Virus record (IMG/VR): IMGVR_UViG_3300043449_002193
Location: 1 to 37,190 of that record
Length of the DNA stretch: 37,190 nt
Source of the DNA: a virus
Direction: 5' to 3' (one strand)
The position numbers and the translations under genes were made by a program. Below the pieces are notes generated by a model. That model saw only the letters and a list, made by a program, of their open reading frames with translations, had not been told where the DNA came from and did no database searches. Every line of letters starts with the position of its first letter. The first letter of the stretch is position 1. Positions 1-7,389 of this stretch are shown here, one piece after another.

Positions 1-123
1 CTCAATGATCTGCAACCATATGACGAAAATATTTTTCCATATCGCATTCACTATCAAGAATGGTTGATGCTTCCCTTGGAACAGTTGCTTGCAAAAACTG
101 AACGAAAGTTCTGGTTTTCTTGA
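1..123 (+). CDS. 3' end of an unidentified protein (partial)
   Basis: The frame is open from the window edge to a TGA at 121-123 and gives a 40-residue C-terminal fragment rich in aromatic residues, ending KFWFS. I do not recognise a family from this fragment. It is followed by a hairpin and then by the promoter of the acyl carrier protein gene, so it probably ends an upstream plus-strand unit. It could be a chance open frame, but its length, composition and clean stop before a promoter favour a real gene end. Confidence 0.55.
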   Translation, partial: LNDLQPYDENIFPYRIHYQEWLMLPLEQLLAKTERKFWFS

Positions 124-140
124 AAGGCGTATTTTTAAAA

Positions 141-164
141 ATGAGAAAATATTTGTTTTCTCAT
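141..164 (+). terminator. Weak hairpin after the partial gene
   Basis: ATGAGAAAA (141-149) pairs perfectly with TTTTCTCAT (156-164) around a 6-nt loop. The stem is AT-rich and no T-run follows, so it is at best a weak terminator. Its position between a stop codon and a promoter is suggestive. Confidence 0.25.
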
Positions 165-170
165 ATTAAA

Positions 171-198
171 TTGACTTGAGTGCTTTAGGCCCTAAAAT
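171..198 (+). promoter_or_regulatory. Sigma70-type promoter for the acyl carrier protein gene
   Basis: TTGACT (171-176) and TAAAAT (193-198) are separated by 16 nt, 40 nt before the start codon at 238. Both boxes match five of six consensus positions. Assignment is by pattern only. Confidence 0.6.
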
Positions 199-237
199 TG
201 TTAGTCTTGTCCCGTTTGTCTAACAAGGATCATTGAA

Positions 238-492
238 ATGGCGATGACGATTCCTGAACGTGTAATGATGGTGGTTGCCGAAACAGCAGGTATTGATGAA
301 GGGTCTATCAATCAGAGCACAAATTTAATTAAAGAACTTGCTCTGGATTCCTTGGATGTCTTGGATTTGACCTTCAATTTGGAGAGAGAATTCAATATCA
401 AAGATTTGTCAAATGCATTCCAAGACAAGGCCCCACAAACAGTTGAAGAGCTTGTGCGGTTGATTCAAAACGAATCTCCTGCGGATGCTTAG
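238..492 (+). CDS. Acyl carrier protein
   Basis: This 84-residue acidic protein has the normal length and layout of an acyl carrier protein. The conserved DSLD motif places the phosphopantetheine-attachment serine at residue 38, followed by the helix-II pattern (DVLDLTFNLEREF). Such proteins carry acyl chains as thioesters on the prosthetic arm, normally for fatty acid or lipid synthesis. The start at 238 has an AAGGA Shine-Dalgarno site at 225-229; a second in-frame ATG lies two codons on. The stop is TAG. No partner enzyme (holo-ACP synthase, acyltransferase, ketosynthase) is visible in the window, so it may work with host enzymes. The family call is firm; the role in a phage is unknown. 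Confidence 0.9.
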   Translation: MAMTIPERVMMVVAETAGIDEGSINQSTNLIKELALDSLDVLDLTFNLEREFNIKDLSNAFQDKAPQTVEELVRLIQNESPADA

Positions 493-522
493 GCAAAATG
501 TGTTTTTTAGTCGATAAAAAAC

Positions 523-550
523 TGGACGTGATTGATTTTTTGTGTAGAAT
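523..550 (+). promoter_or_regulatory. Possible promoter for the Cys-rich secreted protein gene
   Basis: TGGACG (523-528) and TAGAAT (545-550) are 16 nt apart. The match is moderate. A transcript starting about 7 nt later would begin with the three hairpins at 559-612. Confidence 0.3.
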
Positions 551-558
551 AAAACCAT

Positions 559-612
559 CCCAATCTTGGGCAGCGTCTATGTGACGCTCATTTCAACCGC
601 CCTTTTATGGGC
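559..612 (+). promoter_or_regulatory. Three consecutive hairpins in the 5' leader
   Basis: CCCA/TGGG (559-562 with 567-570), AGCGTC/GACGCT (572-577 with 583-588) and GCCC/GGGC (599-602 with 609-612) lie in a row. The Shine-Dalgarno AGGAGA (614-619) begins two bases after the last stem. The arrangement could protect the mRNA or control translation. No known riboswitch is recognised. Confidence 0.35.
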
Positions 613-624
613 TAGGAGAAAGTC

Positions 625-945
625 ATGTTTAAGAAGAGTTTGGTGGTGTTGGCAATCATTGCCATGTGTGCAGTCTCAACATCTGAAGCAGAGGCTGGGT
701 GGCTATTCAAGCGTCGTGCTTCGTGCGGTGGAGTGCAAAGAGTTCATCTTTTGCCAAGGGGCTGTGTTGTACGCAGTAATTCTTGCAGAGTTGTGACAGC
801 CTGTGTTCCAGCCGCAAATGCGACTCAAGTTGAACAGAGTGTGGCTCCTTCAACCCCTGTTGAAGCAGTGCCCACTCCAAAGGCTGAGGTGCAAGAAAAG
901 CCTCTCGCACCCAAGCTTCCAAGCGATGTTCCAGCCATTCGCTAA
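625..945 (+). CDS. Small secreted cysteine-rich protein
   Basis: The 106-residue product begins with a textbook Sec signal peptide: KK, then a hydrophobic core to about residue 19, with likely cleavage after AEA at residue 24. The mature part opens GWLFKRRASCGG, carries several cysteines between residues 34 and 61, and ends in a Pro/Glu/Lys-rich low-complexity tail. Short exported proteins with a Gly-Cys motif just after the signal peptide are common in Planctomycetes, so this may be a host-derived gene. The start has AGGAGA at a good distance, and a strong terminator follows. Function is unknown; an envelope or superinfection role is possible but not shown. Confidence 0.75.
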   Translation: MFKKSLVVLAIIAMCAVSTSEAEAGWLFKRRASCGGVQRVHLLPRGCVVRSNSCRVVTACVPAANATQVEQSVAPSTPVEAVPTPKAEVQEKPLAPKLPSDVPAIR

Positions 946-950
946 ATAAA

Positions 951-985
951 AGAAAAAGGCCCAGAATCACTTCTGGGCCTTTTTT
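951..985. terminator. Bidirectional rho-independent terminator
   Basis: GGCCCAGAA (958-966) pairs with TTCTGGGCC (971-979) around TCAC. It is flanked by five A's on the left and six T's on the right, so it serves the convergent genes on both sides. Confidence 0.9.
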
Positions 986-993
986 ATTGTTTG

Positions 994-1860
994 TTATTCA
1001 TTGCTTGGTTTTAAAGAGTTTTTGATATTTTTCTTTGATGACTTCTTGGTCAAAGCAGCAAGTTCTTGCTTGAGCTTTTTATTTTCAAGCTCTGCTATCT
1101 TGGCTCTTAATTGTTCATTTTCTTCTTCGATTGATGTCACATGCTTTGAGCCTGAAAGTGCTCTGTATTTGCCTTTTGGTTTTTTATCGAAGCCTTGAAG
1201 GAAGATTTTCAAGGTTGTGTATGTTTCTTCGCAATCAATGCAAGAAGTTGAAAAATATTGACCAGTCATATTCCCTTCTACTGTACAACCATCTTTCAGA
1301 GGTGAAGACTCAGAAGGGCATGAAACTTGTGGGTCAATATTTAATGCTTGATACTTGGCATTCGCCCCTGCAATACACCTAGCTACACCAAACACTGATG
1401 GTTGGTAAGCATGGGGTTGCTCATAGAGATGCTTCTTGTAGACATCATTGTTCTTAGTCCAAGTAGGATATGTGTTTCTGTAAATTGCCTGCAATGAAAC
1501 TTGTTGTTCTTTTTCAAGATAGAATTTAGCTTCAATTGTGCCTTTGATTTTTTCATGGTTTGGACCATTTTTTCCATGATCAATTGCATCAGGGGAATCT
1601 AAAGACACAAATTTAAAAGCAGCATCTTTATTTGCAGGGCGTTTGATATCAATGAAATCATTGGGCGGAACTATGAATCCATTCTCTGAGATGTTTTCGC
1701 CGTCTAATGAGATTTTAACAACCGCTCTACGGTTATTCTTATTGCGAAAGCGAAGAACGTATTCTGTGCCGAATGGCAACTTGACAACGCCATTGGCTAA
1801 TTCTTCTTGAGGTGTTCCATTAACAAGAACACACATTACAAATTTATTTGAGTACACCAT
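994..1860 (-). CDS. Unknown protein with C-terminal coiled coil, probably virion-associated
   Basis: This 288-residue protein has a beta-rich N-terminal half with a short motif (LPFGTEYVLRFRNKNNRR, about residues 28-45) suggesting an immunoglobulin-like or jelly-roll domain. A mid region follows with paired cysteines (CIDCEE). The last 50 residues are heptad-like and Lys/Glu-rich (EEENEQLRAKIAELE), predicting a coiled coil. The start has a perfect AGGAGG Shine-Dalgarno, implying strong translation. It sits next to the baseplate genes on the same strand but is separated by 125 bases. I do not recognise a named family; a structural or adhesion role is inferred from composition and location. Confidence 0.7.
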   Translation of the reverse strand: MVYSNKFVMCVLVNGTPQEELANGVVKLPFGTEYVLRFRNKNNRRAVVKISLDGENISENGFIVPPNDFIDIKRPANKDAAFKFVSLDSPDAIDHGKNGPNHEKIKGTIEAKFYLEKEQQVSLQAIYRNTYPTWTKNNDVYKKHLYEQPHAYQPSVFGVARCIAGANAKYQALNIDPQVSCPSESSPLKDGCTVEGNMTGQYFSTSCIDCEETYTTLKIFLQGFDKKPKGKYRALSGSKHVTSIEEENEQLRAKIAELENKKLKQELAALTKKSSKKNIKNSLKPSNE

Positions 1861-1985
1861 ATTTCCTCCTTATACGAGCCAACCTTCATCCTCACTCAGG
1901 CACTAGTTCAAAGGCTATGGTTAACCTCCGAGGAATTTTTGCTCGCAATATTATTATAGAACATTTTTACTTTTTCTTAATCAAA

Positions 1986-2765
1986 TTAAGACAAAGTAAT
2001 TTGGTTAAACTTACGTTTGAAAACAGGATTATTAACCCAAGAGCTTAGGTCAGTAGATTCTCCAACAAAGTCGAAGGATTTTCTGCCATTTGCTTTGGAA
2101 GCTGCGTCGTCATTAAGGGTGCTGACATGGCCTATATGCTCAGCGAGAGACGGCGTGTGATAAAACACTGGCAGATTGTTTTGGTAAGCCCAGCGGCCCA
2201 ATACGGCGTCCTTGATGGAGTTCTTAAAATCAGTGTGCGGACAACACCAGAATTCTTGCCCTTTACCGAACGTATCAAAAAATCTATGATTTTGAACTTG
2301 AGGATCAGAAAAAAAGCGTATTACGCTATCTCTATGCATTATAACGGTAACAGTAGACCACGTTTTTTCTTGGTGAATCTCGTGATGGAAGCCTTTGTAG
2401 TTGAAACGATGGTAAATACTAGGAGTGTAAAGAGATAATGATCCAAATGCTCCTAGCTTAGGAATAGCATATTCAAGGTATTTTCTGATGTTTGTTGCAA
2501 ATACAACATCGTCTTCTATCATAAAAAAATAATCACTATCCGGGTTGCTTAATAGCAGTTCGTACAGCCCTGTGGCCCAATTGGTCCAATCACCGTAGAC
2601 CTTTGGTCGATAAACTACTGTAAGGTCTGCACTAGGAATAAAAGAGCCGGGTTCAGCAAATATAGTGCATTTGCTCCACCCGGCTCTCTGTAGTGATTCA
2701 ATTGTTTGCCCTAAATATGAGGCATTTTCCCTAGGGCTGGTAGTTACTCCAACGCACCATTTCAT
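1986..2765 (-). CDS. Glycosyltransferase, GT-A fold, GT54-like
   Basis: The 259-residue protein begins with a GT-A style N-terminus (VGVTTSPR, with a TIESLQRAGW helix). It has an EDD metal-binding motif at residues 84-86 (FFMIEDDVVF) and a late motif EHIGHVSTL resembling the conserved His-Gly-Ser block of MGAT4-type N-acetylglucosaminyltransferases (GT54). It should transfer a sugar from a nucleotide-sugar donor; the acceptor is unknown. I chose the ATG at 2763-2765 because it forms an ATGA overlap with the upstream gene's stop; an ATG seven codons earlier is possible. Its place at the end of a baseplate operon suggests it modifies a virion protein or host surface sugar. Confidence 0.75.
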   Translation of the reverse strand: MKWCVGVTTSPRENASYLGQTIESLQRAGWSKCTIFAEPGSFIPSADLTVVYRPKVYGDWTNWATGLYELLLSNPDSDYFFMIEDDVVFATNIRKYLEYAIPKLGAFGSLSLYTPSIYHRFNYKGFHHEIHQEKTWSTVTVIMHRDSVIRFFSDPQVQNHRFFDTFGKGQEFWCCPHTDFKNSIKDAVLGRWAYQNNLPVFYHTPSLAEHIGHVSTLNDDAASKANGRKSFDFVGESTDLSSWVNNPVFKRKFNQITLS

Positions 2766-3298
2766 GCCAAGGAAACACTCTGCCATTCTTCATCGGAATT
2801 CTTTGGTGAGAATGAAAACTCTTGTTGTTCAGCCTCTGGCAACACGAATTCAAAATACTGATAGCTCAATGTAATAAAATGCTTAAGTATGGTGTCTTCT
2901 GTCGCAGCATAAGACAAATTGCAATTATGATCTAGAACCGTCAGGTTTCTGAAACGGACGTTTGCAATTGCATTTGAGCTTTCATCAGTAAAACTCAAAG
3001 TTACAAGATTGGAATCCAAATCTGTAAATGGACTTTTTTCAGCTTCATGAGTTTGTGATTGTAAGTATTTGATCCACTGATATGCTTCAAATCTTGGAGT
3101 TTCCGCAATAGTGAATCGAATCTTTTTTTCGACATCGTTCCAATTGAGATCCAATACTGACTCATACAATTGCGGGAACAATTTAGGCTTGAATATAAAG
3201 CGATTACAGTGAGGTCTTACTTGATGGTTTACTTTTAAAGTAGGCTCAGTAGACTTGCATTTAGGGGCACTGATGGTTACTTTCTCATGTGTATTCAT
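2762..3298 (-). CDS. Unknown tail-region protein
   Basis: This 178-residue protein has a beta-rich C-terminal half. The pattern of alternating strands (VTLSF, VRFRNLTVLDH, ITLSYQYFEF) is reminiscent of tail-tube-type beta-barrel proteins, but I cannot assign it. An AAAGGA Shine-Dalgarno precedes the ATG. It lies between a structural-type protein and the glycosyltransferase, overlapping the latter by 4 bases, so it is translated in the baseplate operon. The baseplate or tail role is inferred from neighbours. Confidence 0.65.
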   Translation of the reverse strand: MNTHEKVTISAPKCKSTEPTLKVNHQVRPHCNRFIFKPKLFPQLYESVLDLNWNDVEKKIRFTIAETPRFEAYQWIKYLQSQTHEAEKSPFTDLDSNLVTLSFTDESSNAIANVRFRNLTVLDHNCNLSYAATEDTILKHFITLSYQYFEFVLPEAEQQEFSFSPKNSDEEWQSVSLA

Positions 3299-3310
3299 AA
3301 TTATCCTTTC

Positions 3311-4054
3311 TTAATCATAGACTTGAAACTTTTGACGATCAGAGATGTAGACGTTACCTCCGAATTCTAATTTGAACCAAATGTCGTAGATGCCACATTC
3401 GAGTTCACTAGTATCGATTTTGTAATATCCGTATCGTTTTTCTCGATAGTCAACTAATTCATCTTCTACGATTGTTCTCAAATCAACCTCATCGGGGATA
3501 CAATCACCACAAGATTGTTGAATGGAGATGCGTAAATCAGATACGATTGCTAGGTTTTCATAATATTTACGAAGATCACCAGCCGTAGGCACATTAGGCA
3601 ATATCTCGATAATTAGAAACTGTTTTGATCCCTGTCTCATTTTGTTTGGTTGAAATCTGAAATCAAAATCGTATACGACTGGAATTGGTGTGCTATACCA
3701 AAGATTGGGATAAATCTCAAATCTTTGATTAATAGTATGGTAAGGTTGATCCTGATCAGCCCTTACCGTCCATTGATCATAGTAGGTTCCAATTGTGTAT
3801 TTTGCTGTTTCAGTTGGGACATTAAGCAAATAAGTTCCAACATCTTCGTGTGTCACAGAAGATCCATCAAAAGAATCAACAAGCCGTAATCCTTCGGGGT
3901 TATCAACAGATGCCAAATCTGGATCTAGAAAATAAATCTCAACCTTTTCGATATCGTAGAGATCACTCAAATTGTTGCTATTGTATGTTAATAGCCGTAA
4001 ATTGATGTCATCGCCTACTGCTGGGTTTTGGTATCTTTCTTTTGTTGCTGCCAC
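3311..4054 (-). CDS. Unknown structural-type protein of the baseplate operon
   Basis: The 247-residue acidic, aromatic-rich protein has the repeated strand patterns of phage virion proteins with immunoglobulin-like domains (for example GTYLLNVPTE, YTIGTYYDQWTV, GIYDIWFKLEFGG). A CGDC pair lies near residue 185. The start codon is GTG at 4052-4054, with GGAG about 10 nt upstream; it overlaps the preceding 52-residue ORF by 40 bases. No named family is recognised. The operon position beside a gp26-like hub protein supports a baseplate or tail role. Confidence 0.7.
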   Translation of the reverse strand: MAATKERYQNPAVGDDINLRLLTYNSNNLSDLYDIEKVEIYFLDPDLASVDNPEGLRLVDSFDGSSVTHEDVGTYLLNVPTETAKYTIGTYYDQWTVRADQDQPYHTINQRFEIYPNLWYSTPIPVVYDFDFRFQPNKMRQGSKQFLIIEILPNVPTAGDLRKYYENLAIVSDLRISIQQSCGDCIPDEVDLRTIVEDELVDYREKRYGYYKIDTSELECGIYDIWFKLEFGGNVYISDRQKFQVYD

Positions 4055-4173
4055 GGCGGTTTTACTCCATTTATTCCAATAAAGTACAATTGCTTTTTGA
4101 TTAATAAATCAATTGCTTTTGCTACTGAATCTATAGTTTTCTTACGTCTTTTCTCAAGCCAGAAGTTTTTCAT
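4015..4173 (-). CDS. Small basic protein in the baseplate operon (52 aa)
   Basis: Reading the minus strand from the ATG at 4171-4173 gives 52 residues beginning MKNFWLEKRRKK and ending in a Gln/Lys-rich tail, with a TAG stop at 4015-4017. The ATG lies 2 nt after the stop of the preceding 53-residue ORF and has an AAAAGG site upstream. Its last 40 bases overlap the next gene. The N-terminal half looks helical and positively charged. I do not recognise it. Its tight spacing in a row of same-strand genes is the main reason to believe it. Confidence 0.5.
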   Translation of the reverse strand: MKNFWLEKRRKKTIDSVAKAIDLLIKKQLYFIGINGVKPPWQQQKKDTKTQQ

Positions 4174-4175
4174 AA

Positions 4176-4337
4176 TTAAACCTTTTTACTCTTCTTGGCT
4201 CTATCTATTGCTTCATTTTCACGTTTCTTCTGTTCAATAAACCTTTGAATCAACCATTTTCTTTCATGAACCGGCAGACACATGCAGTCCTGTTTGCTCA
4301 TGTGCATATGGTACTGGAAGAAGAACAACTCCTCCAT
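4176..4337 (-). CDS. Small conserved tail-operon protein (53 aa)
   Basis: The frame from the ATG at 4335-4337 to TAA at 4176-4178 encodes 53 residues. It opens MEELFFFQYHMHMS, continues CLPVHERKWLIQRFIEQKK and ends in a Lys-rich helix. This pattern (a membrane- or groove-binding helix, then LPVxERxWLIxRFIEQK) is one I associate with short proteins next to gp26-like baseplate genes in T4-like phages. It starts 17 nt after the hub gene stop, with no clear Shine-Dalgarno, suggesting translational coupling. Function is unknown; a baseplate assembly helper is plausible. Confidence 0.65.
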   Translation of the reverse strand: MEELFFFQYHMHMSKQDCMCLPVHERKWLIQRFIEQKKRENEAIDRAKKSKKV

Positions 4338-4354
4338 GAGTGTTTGCCAAAGCT

Positions 4355-5518
4355 CTACGCTTGGGTCTCTTTTGTCTTCTTCCTTGGGAAGAAAAAACTT
4401 GTTTCAAGAGGCAAATCGATCTTGAACTCTTCAGTGCAGGAAGGACAGAGAATGGGGATTTCTGTATCCACACCAAATGGCGGCGTGTTTATTTCATTCC
4501 TCAAATGTGCCACATCTTGAATTGGTAGCTTCTTAAGCAAAAGTGCCAATTCTTTTTTTAGACTTACACCTTCGATTTCTTCCAGCAACAAAGCTGTTCT
4601 GTATAGCAAGGTATCGTCGTCACCTTGATCGCCCCATTGTTGAATTCTCTTTTCTCTGTAGTTGTTGATTTCTTGCTCATCCTGACCTGTTGCCAGACGA
4701 TAGCGGTATCTGAACTTGCTAATTGGTAGCACACCGCTCAACTTATCAGGTCCGAAATCATCTGGACAAGGATCAACATCCATATCATTAAGGTCGATGA
4801 CGTGAGCAAATTTGATTGAGCAATTTGGACATTTGATTTCAACGTCATATTCAGGAGTATAAGAAATACCTCTCAAATAGATCAAAAGATTAGTTCTGTC
4901 GGAACTAAGCAATTCTTCAGTATTGATTTGCTCTTTGATGCAACGACGGAAAATCATGTCGATTGCCTTGCCTTTTTTGACCCATCGTGGAGTGGCTAAA
5001 ATTTGCTCTTCTTCACCGGTCATGGCCCGAACATTTACAGTCGCAGGAATATTTGCATAAAACTTTCCCTTAGAAGGGAACTCAAATTCTTCCCAAGCGT
5101 GTTTTTCAGCCAGTTGTGACAGCAATCCTTCGAGGGCATCACTTCCTTGAACACGAATTTTTGCATCCGGTGTTGGTTTAGCTGATTGTTGAGGTCGCTT
5201 TCTTTCTGGAGGAGCATCAAATGATTCAAAACTTTCATCCTCATCTGAACCGGGATTACCCATAGGTCTTCTGGCAGGAGGTGGAGATTGTTGCATTTGC
5301 GGAGGCTGGCCTTGCTGTAGAGCAGCCTTGAATTCGGGTGGAATATTTCCGCTTATTTGGAAAGGGGCATCTGCAAAGCCTTTAGGGATATCCCTCCCTG
5401 TTTCTTTTGCAATTGCTTCTTGAACGGATTGTACTGATTCTAAAGGATTGTCTTGTGAGTCGCCCAACTCATCTGCGGTTACCCTTTTTCGATTTTGTCG
5501 AAAAATCTCGTCTGCCAT
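4355..5518 (-). CDS. T4 gp26-like baseplate hub protein
   Basis: This 387-residue protein has a disordered Pro/Gln-rich N-terminal third (to about residue 125). The conserved T4-type baseplate domain follows: EFPSKGKFY, VRAMTGEEEQILATPRWVKKG, LLSSDRTNLLIYLRGISYTPEYDV. Two CxxC pairs (KCPNC and LCPSC) may bind zinc. Such proteins belong to the central hub of the contractile-tail baseplate. It is longer than T4 gp26 (about 208 residues) because of the N-terminal extension. A TAGGAGA Shine-Dalgarno precedes the start. It heads a minus-strand operon continuing to 1986 and ends with TAG. The family call is good; the exact T4 homologue number is less certain. Confidence 0.8.
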   Translation of the reverse strand: MADEIFRQNRKRVTADELGDSQDNPLESVQSVQEAIAKETGRDIPKGFADAPFQISGNIPPEFKAALQQGQPPQMQQSPPPARRPMGNPGSDEDESFESFDAPPERKRPQQSAKPTPDAKIRVQGSDALEGLLSQLAEKHAWEEFEFPSKGKFYANIPATVNVRAMTGEEEQILATPRWVKKGKAIDMIFRRCIKEQINTEELLSSDRTNLLIYLRGISYTPEYDVEIKCPNCSIKFAHVIDLNDMDVDPCPDDFGPDKLSGVLPISKFRYRYRLATGQDEQEINNYREKRIQQWGDQGDDDTLLYRTALLLEEIEGVSLKKELALLLKKLPIQDVAHLRNEINTPPFGVDTEIPILCPSCTEEFKIDLPLETSFFFPRKKTKETQA

Positions 5519-5573
5519 ATTTTTCTCCTATAAACTATGATTAGCTTGTAGCTTGGTCTGGGGTTATGAGAGT

Positions 5574-5948
5574 ATGTTACAATTAAATTTTTCAAATGCC
5601 GAGGAATTGATTTTTTTTGATTCTGAAGTGCAAAACCTACTTGGAATAGAAATGTTTAGCATTTTTGAGCAATGGAGGATGGCAAAGAGGATTCCATATC
5701 TTGCTTCATTAGGCAAACAAGCCATTTTAGATTTCTTAAACACTATTACAGATGATGATTTGATGGTGTTAGAAAACTATTTTGGAGAAAAAATTGAAGT
5801 AGAAAAGCTCAATTATACTATTGTGCAGAATTTTACAATCCCACTTTCAGAGTCACAAATTTGTGAACACTTATGTGTAATGGAAGGATTGAACTACTTT
5901 TCTCTGTGGCGGGATAGAGATAATTTGCACATAACATTTTGGCGTTAA
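5574..5948 (+). CDS. Unknown small protein, first gene of a plus-strand cluster
   Basis: From the ATG at 5574 the product is 124 residues, acidic, with hydrophobic helices and no motif I recognise. A TTG at 5553 would add seven residues but has no better ribosome site. The gene is divergent from the baseplate operon across a 55-base gap that contains CTATAAACTATG (5528-5539), a possible late-type promoter. Its end lies 20 nt before the next start, so the two are probably co-transcribed. Confidence 0.65.
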   Translation: MLQLNFSNAEELIFFDSEVQNLLGIEMFSIFEQWRMAKRIPYLASLGKQAILDFLNTITDDDLMVLENYFGEKIEVEKLNYTIVQNFTIPLSESQICEHLCVMEGLNYFSLWRDRDNLHITFWR

Positions 5949-5968
5949 AGCATAAGAAAGGCATAAAG

Positions 5969-6301
5969 ATGAAGGGAATTATTACTTTTTACATAAATTA
6001 CCACCCAGATATGGGGCAGGATTTGAATCAAACCATTGAAGTTTTCAAGCAAGTCAATAAAGATCTTTTTGACTCAATTCAAAATGATAGTGATTACAAT
6101 GTAGCCATTGTTCCTACTACCAAGGAGGCTTGTCGAATTGAGAAAATTGATTTTGATAAGCCTTTCCCAAGATTTGTTTCAAGAACTCATAGTGATATCG
6201 AGCTTCTTGAAAGAAGAAGAGAAGAAAGAGCAAGAGAGCGTGAAGTGGTTTTTAGAGAGCTTATGGATCGTGATAAAAAAACTAACAAAGGTGCAGAATA
6301 A
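5969..6301 (+). CDS. Unknown charged protein
   Basis: The ATG at 5969 follows an AAAGG site with a 7-nt spacer and is preferred to a TTG at 5939. The 110-residue product has a beta/alpha N-terminal part (ITFYINYHPD, then DLNQTIEVFKQVN). Its strongly charged helical C-terminus is RRREERARERE-like, about residues 80-95. It overlaps the next gene by one base (TAATG). No family is recognised. Confidence 0.7.
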   Translation: MKGIITFYINYHPDMGQDLNQTIEVFKQVNKDLFDSIQNDSDYNVAIVPTTKEACRIEKIDFDKPFPRFVSRTHSDIELLERRREERAREREVVFRELMDRDKKTNKGAE

Positions 6302-6651
6302 TGGTTTCTTTCATTTTGTTTGCTATTGCAACCATAGGACTGACTAACATTTTGGTGCATGGAAAAATCTTAGATGAAATCAAGGTTTGTAATTGGAGCA
6401 TCAGAGAGTGGCTTCATTCTGTAGGATTTATAAGAGAACTTCTGACTTGTTATGAATGCTCAGGATGGTGGGCAGGGCTATTCTTAGGCGTCGTCACTGT
6501 ATATTGCAATCAAGAACACTGGGCGTCTCTTGTGTTGTATCCATTTGCAGGCAGCGTGCTTTCTGCTTTTTACAGTGAGGTTATCTTCATGATAAGAAGT
6601 AAAACCGACTTCGTAGTGGATGAGGAAAATGGAACAGATACTCAAGAGTAA
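6301..6651 (+). CDS. Small membrane protein, DUF1360-like
   Basis: The 116-residue protein has an N-terminal membrane segment (about residues 3-20). It carries a CYECSGWWAGLFLG motif at about residues 50-63 leading into a second segment, and a third segment near residues 78-98. The C-x-x-C-x-G-W/F-W-x-G signature before a transmembrane helix is typical of DUF1360-type phage and sporulation membrane proteins of unknown function. Its start overlaps the previous stop and its end overlaps the next gene by 32 bases. It probably sits in the host inner membrane. Confidence 0.75.
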   Translation: MVSFILFAIATIGLTNILVHGKILDEIKVCNWSIREWLHSVGFIRELLTCYECSGWWAGLFLGVVTVYCNQEHWASLVLYPFAGSVLSAFYSEVIFMIRSKTDFVVDEENGTDTQE

Positions 6652-7003
6652 AAAATATATGGTTTTTTGTGAGCCTTGCTCATATAAGGCCATTATCGAT
6701 AAAGATGAATCTGATTTAGTAGAAATTAAAACATCGCCTATACCCGGTGGCATTCCTGAATTAGATGCAAAAACAGGCAAAACTAAAAATAAGCCTCAAA
6801 AGACGCAGAGCAAAAAGTTCAAGTGTCCTAAATGTGGTAGGGGCATTGTGATTAAAGAGCTTCAAGGTGCTCATGCTAATGCAATTAAGCAAAGAGATGC
6901 CAAGATTGAAGCTCAAAAAATAGAAGATGATCGAAAGCAAAGACTTCAAGATGGCAAGCCATTCGAAAGACTTAACTCAGAGGAGTCTGAAGGGAAATTA
7001 TGA
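6620..7003 (+). CDS. Small zinc-ribbon protein
   Basis: The 127-residue product has two cysteine pairs, CEPC (near residue 17) and CPKCGRG (near residue 72), separated by a basic linker. This is the layout of a small zinc ribbon, followed by a Lys/Gln-rich helix. Such proteins often bind nucleic acid or RNA polymerase; nothing here identifies the target. ATGs at 6620 and 6629 are both possible starts. The end overlaps the following ATG by 4 bases (ATGA), so the pair is translationally coupled. Confidence 0.7.
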   Translation: MRKMEQILKSKKYMVFCEPCSYKAIIDKDESDLVEIKTSPIPGGIPELDAKTGKTKNKPQKTQSKKFKCPKCGRGIVIKELQGAHANAIKQRDAKIEAQKIEDDRKQRLQDGKPFERLNSEESEGKL

Positions 7004-7389
7004 AAAAAAAAGTTAGTGTACATGATGTAAAGCAAGCCTTACTAGATGAAAGGTTCAGAGCATCTTTGCCAGAGGATTTGCAAGATGATGTCACCAAGTT
7101 TTTGAAAAATCCGGGCTGTGCTTGCAATCATCCCATTTATATCAATGTTATGCGGAAAGCTGGCAAACAGGTTGCTGCATATTTTCCATCAAAAGAAGAA
7201 GCTACTGTTGAGGAATTTGAAAAAGATGTTGAACGATTGGCCAAAAATGAATGGCAAGTCATCAATTGTCACATTAGTGAATTGGTCAATGAATTAAGAA
7301 AACTAGGACCGGGTAGAAAACAACTCGATATAGCACGCTTTGAAGATCAGGTAACAGTTGTTATCAATCATCTTGAAGTCTTGTACTGA
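7000..7389 (+). CDS. Conserved phage protein of unknown function
   Basis: The 129-residue protein opens MKKKVSVHDVKQALLDERFR and contains a CACNHPIY motif near residues 40-47. I associate this N-terminal pattern with hypothetical proteins of large T4-like phages, but no role is known to me. It starts in an ATGA overlap with the zinc-ribbon gene and ends in a 22-base convergent overlap with the GT2 gene on the other strand. Confidence 0.7.
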   Translation: MKKKVSVHDVKQALLDERFRASLPEDLQDDVTKFLKNPGCACNHPIYINVMRKAGKQVAAYFPSKEEATVEEFEKDVERLAKNEWQVINCHISELVNELRKLGPGRKQLDIARFEDQVTVVINHLEVLY

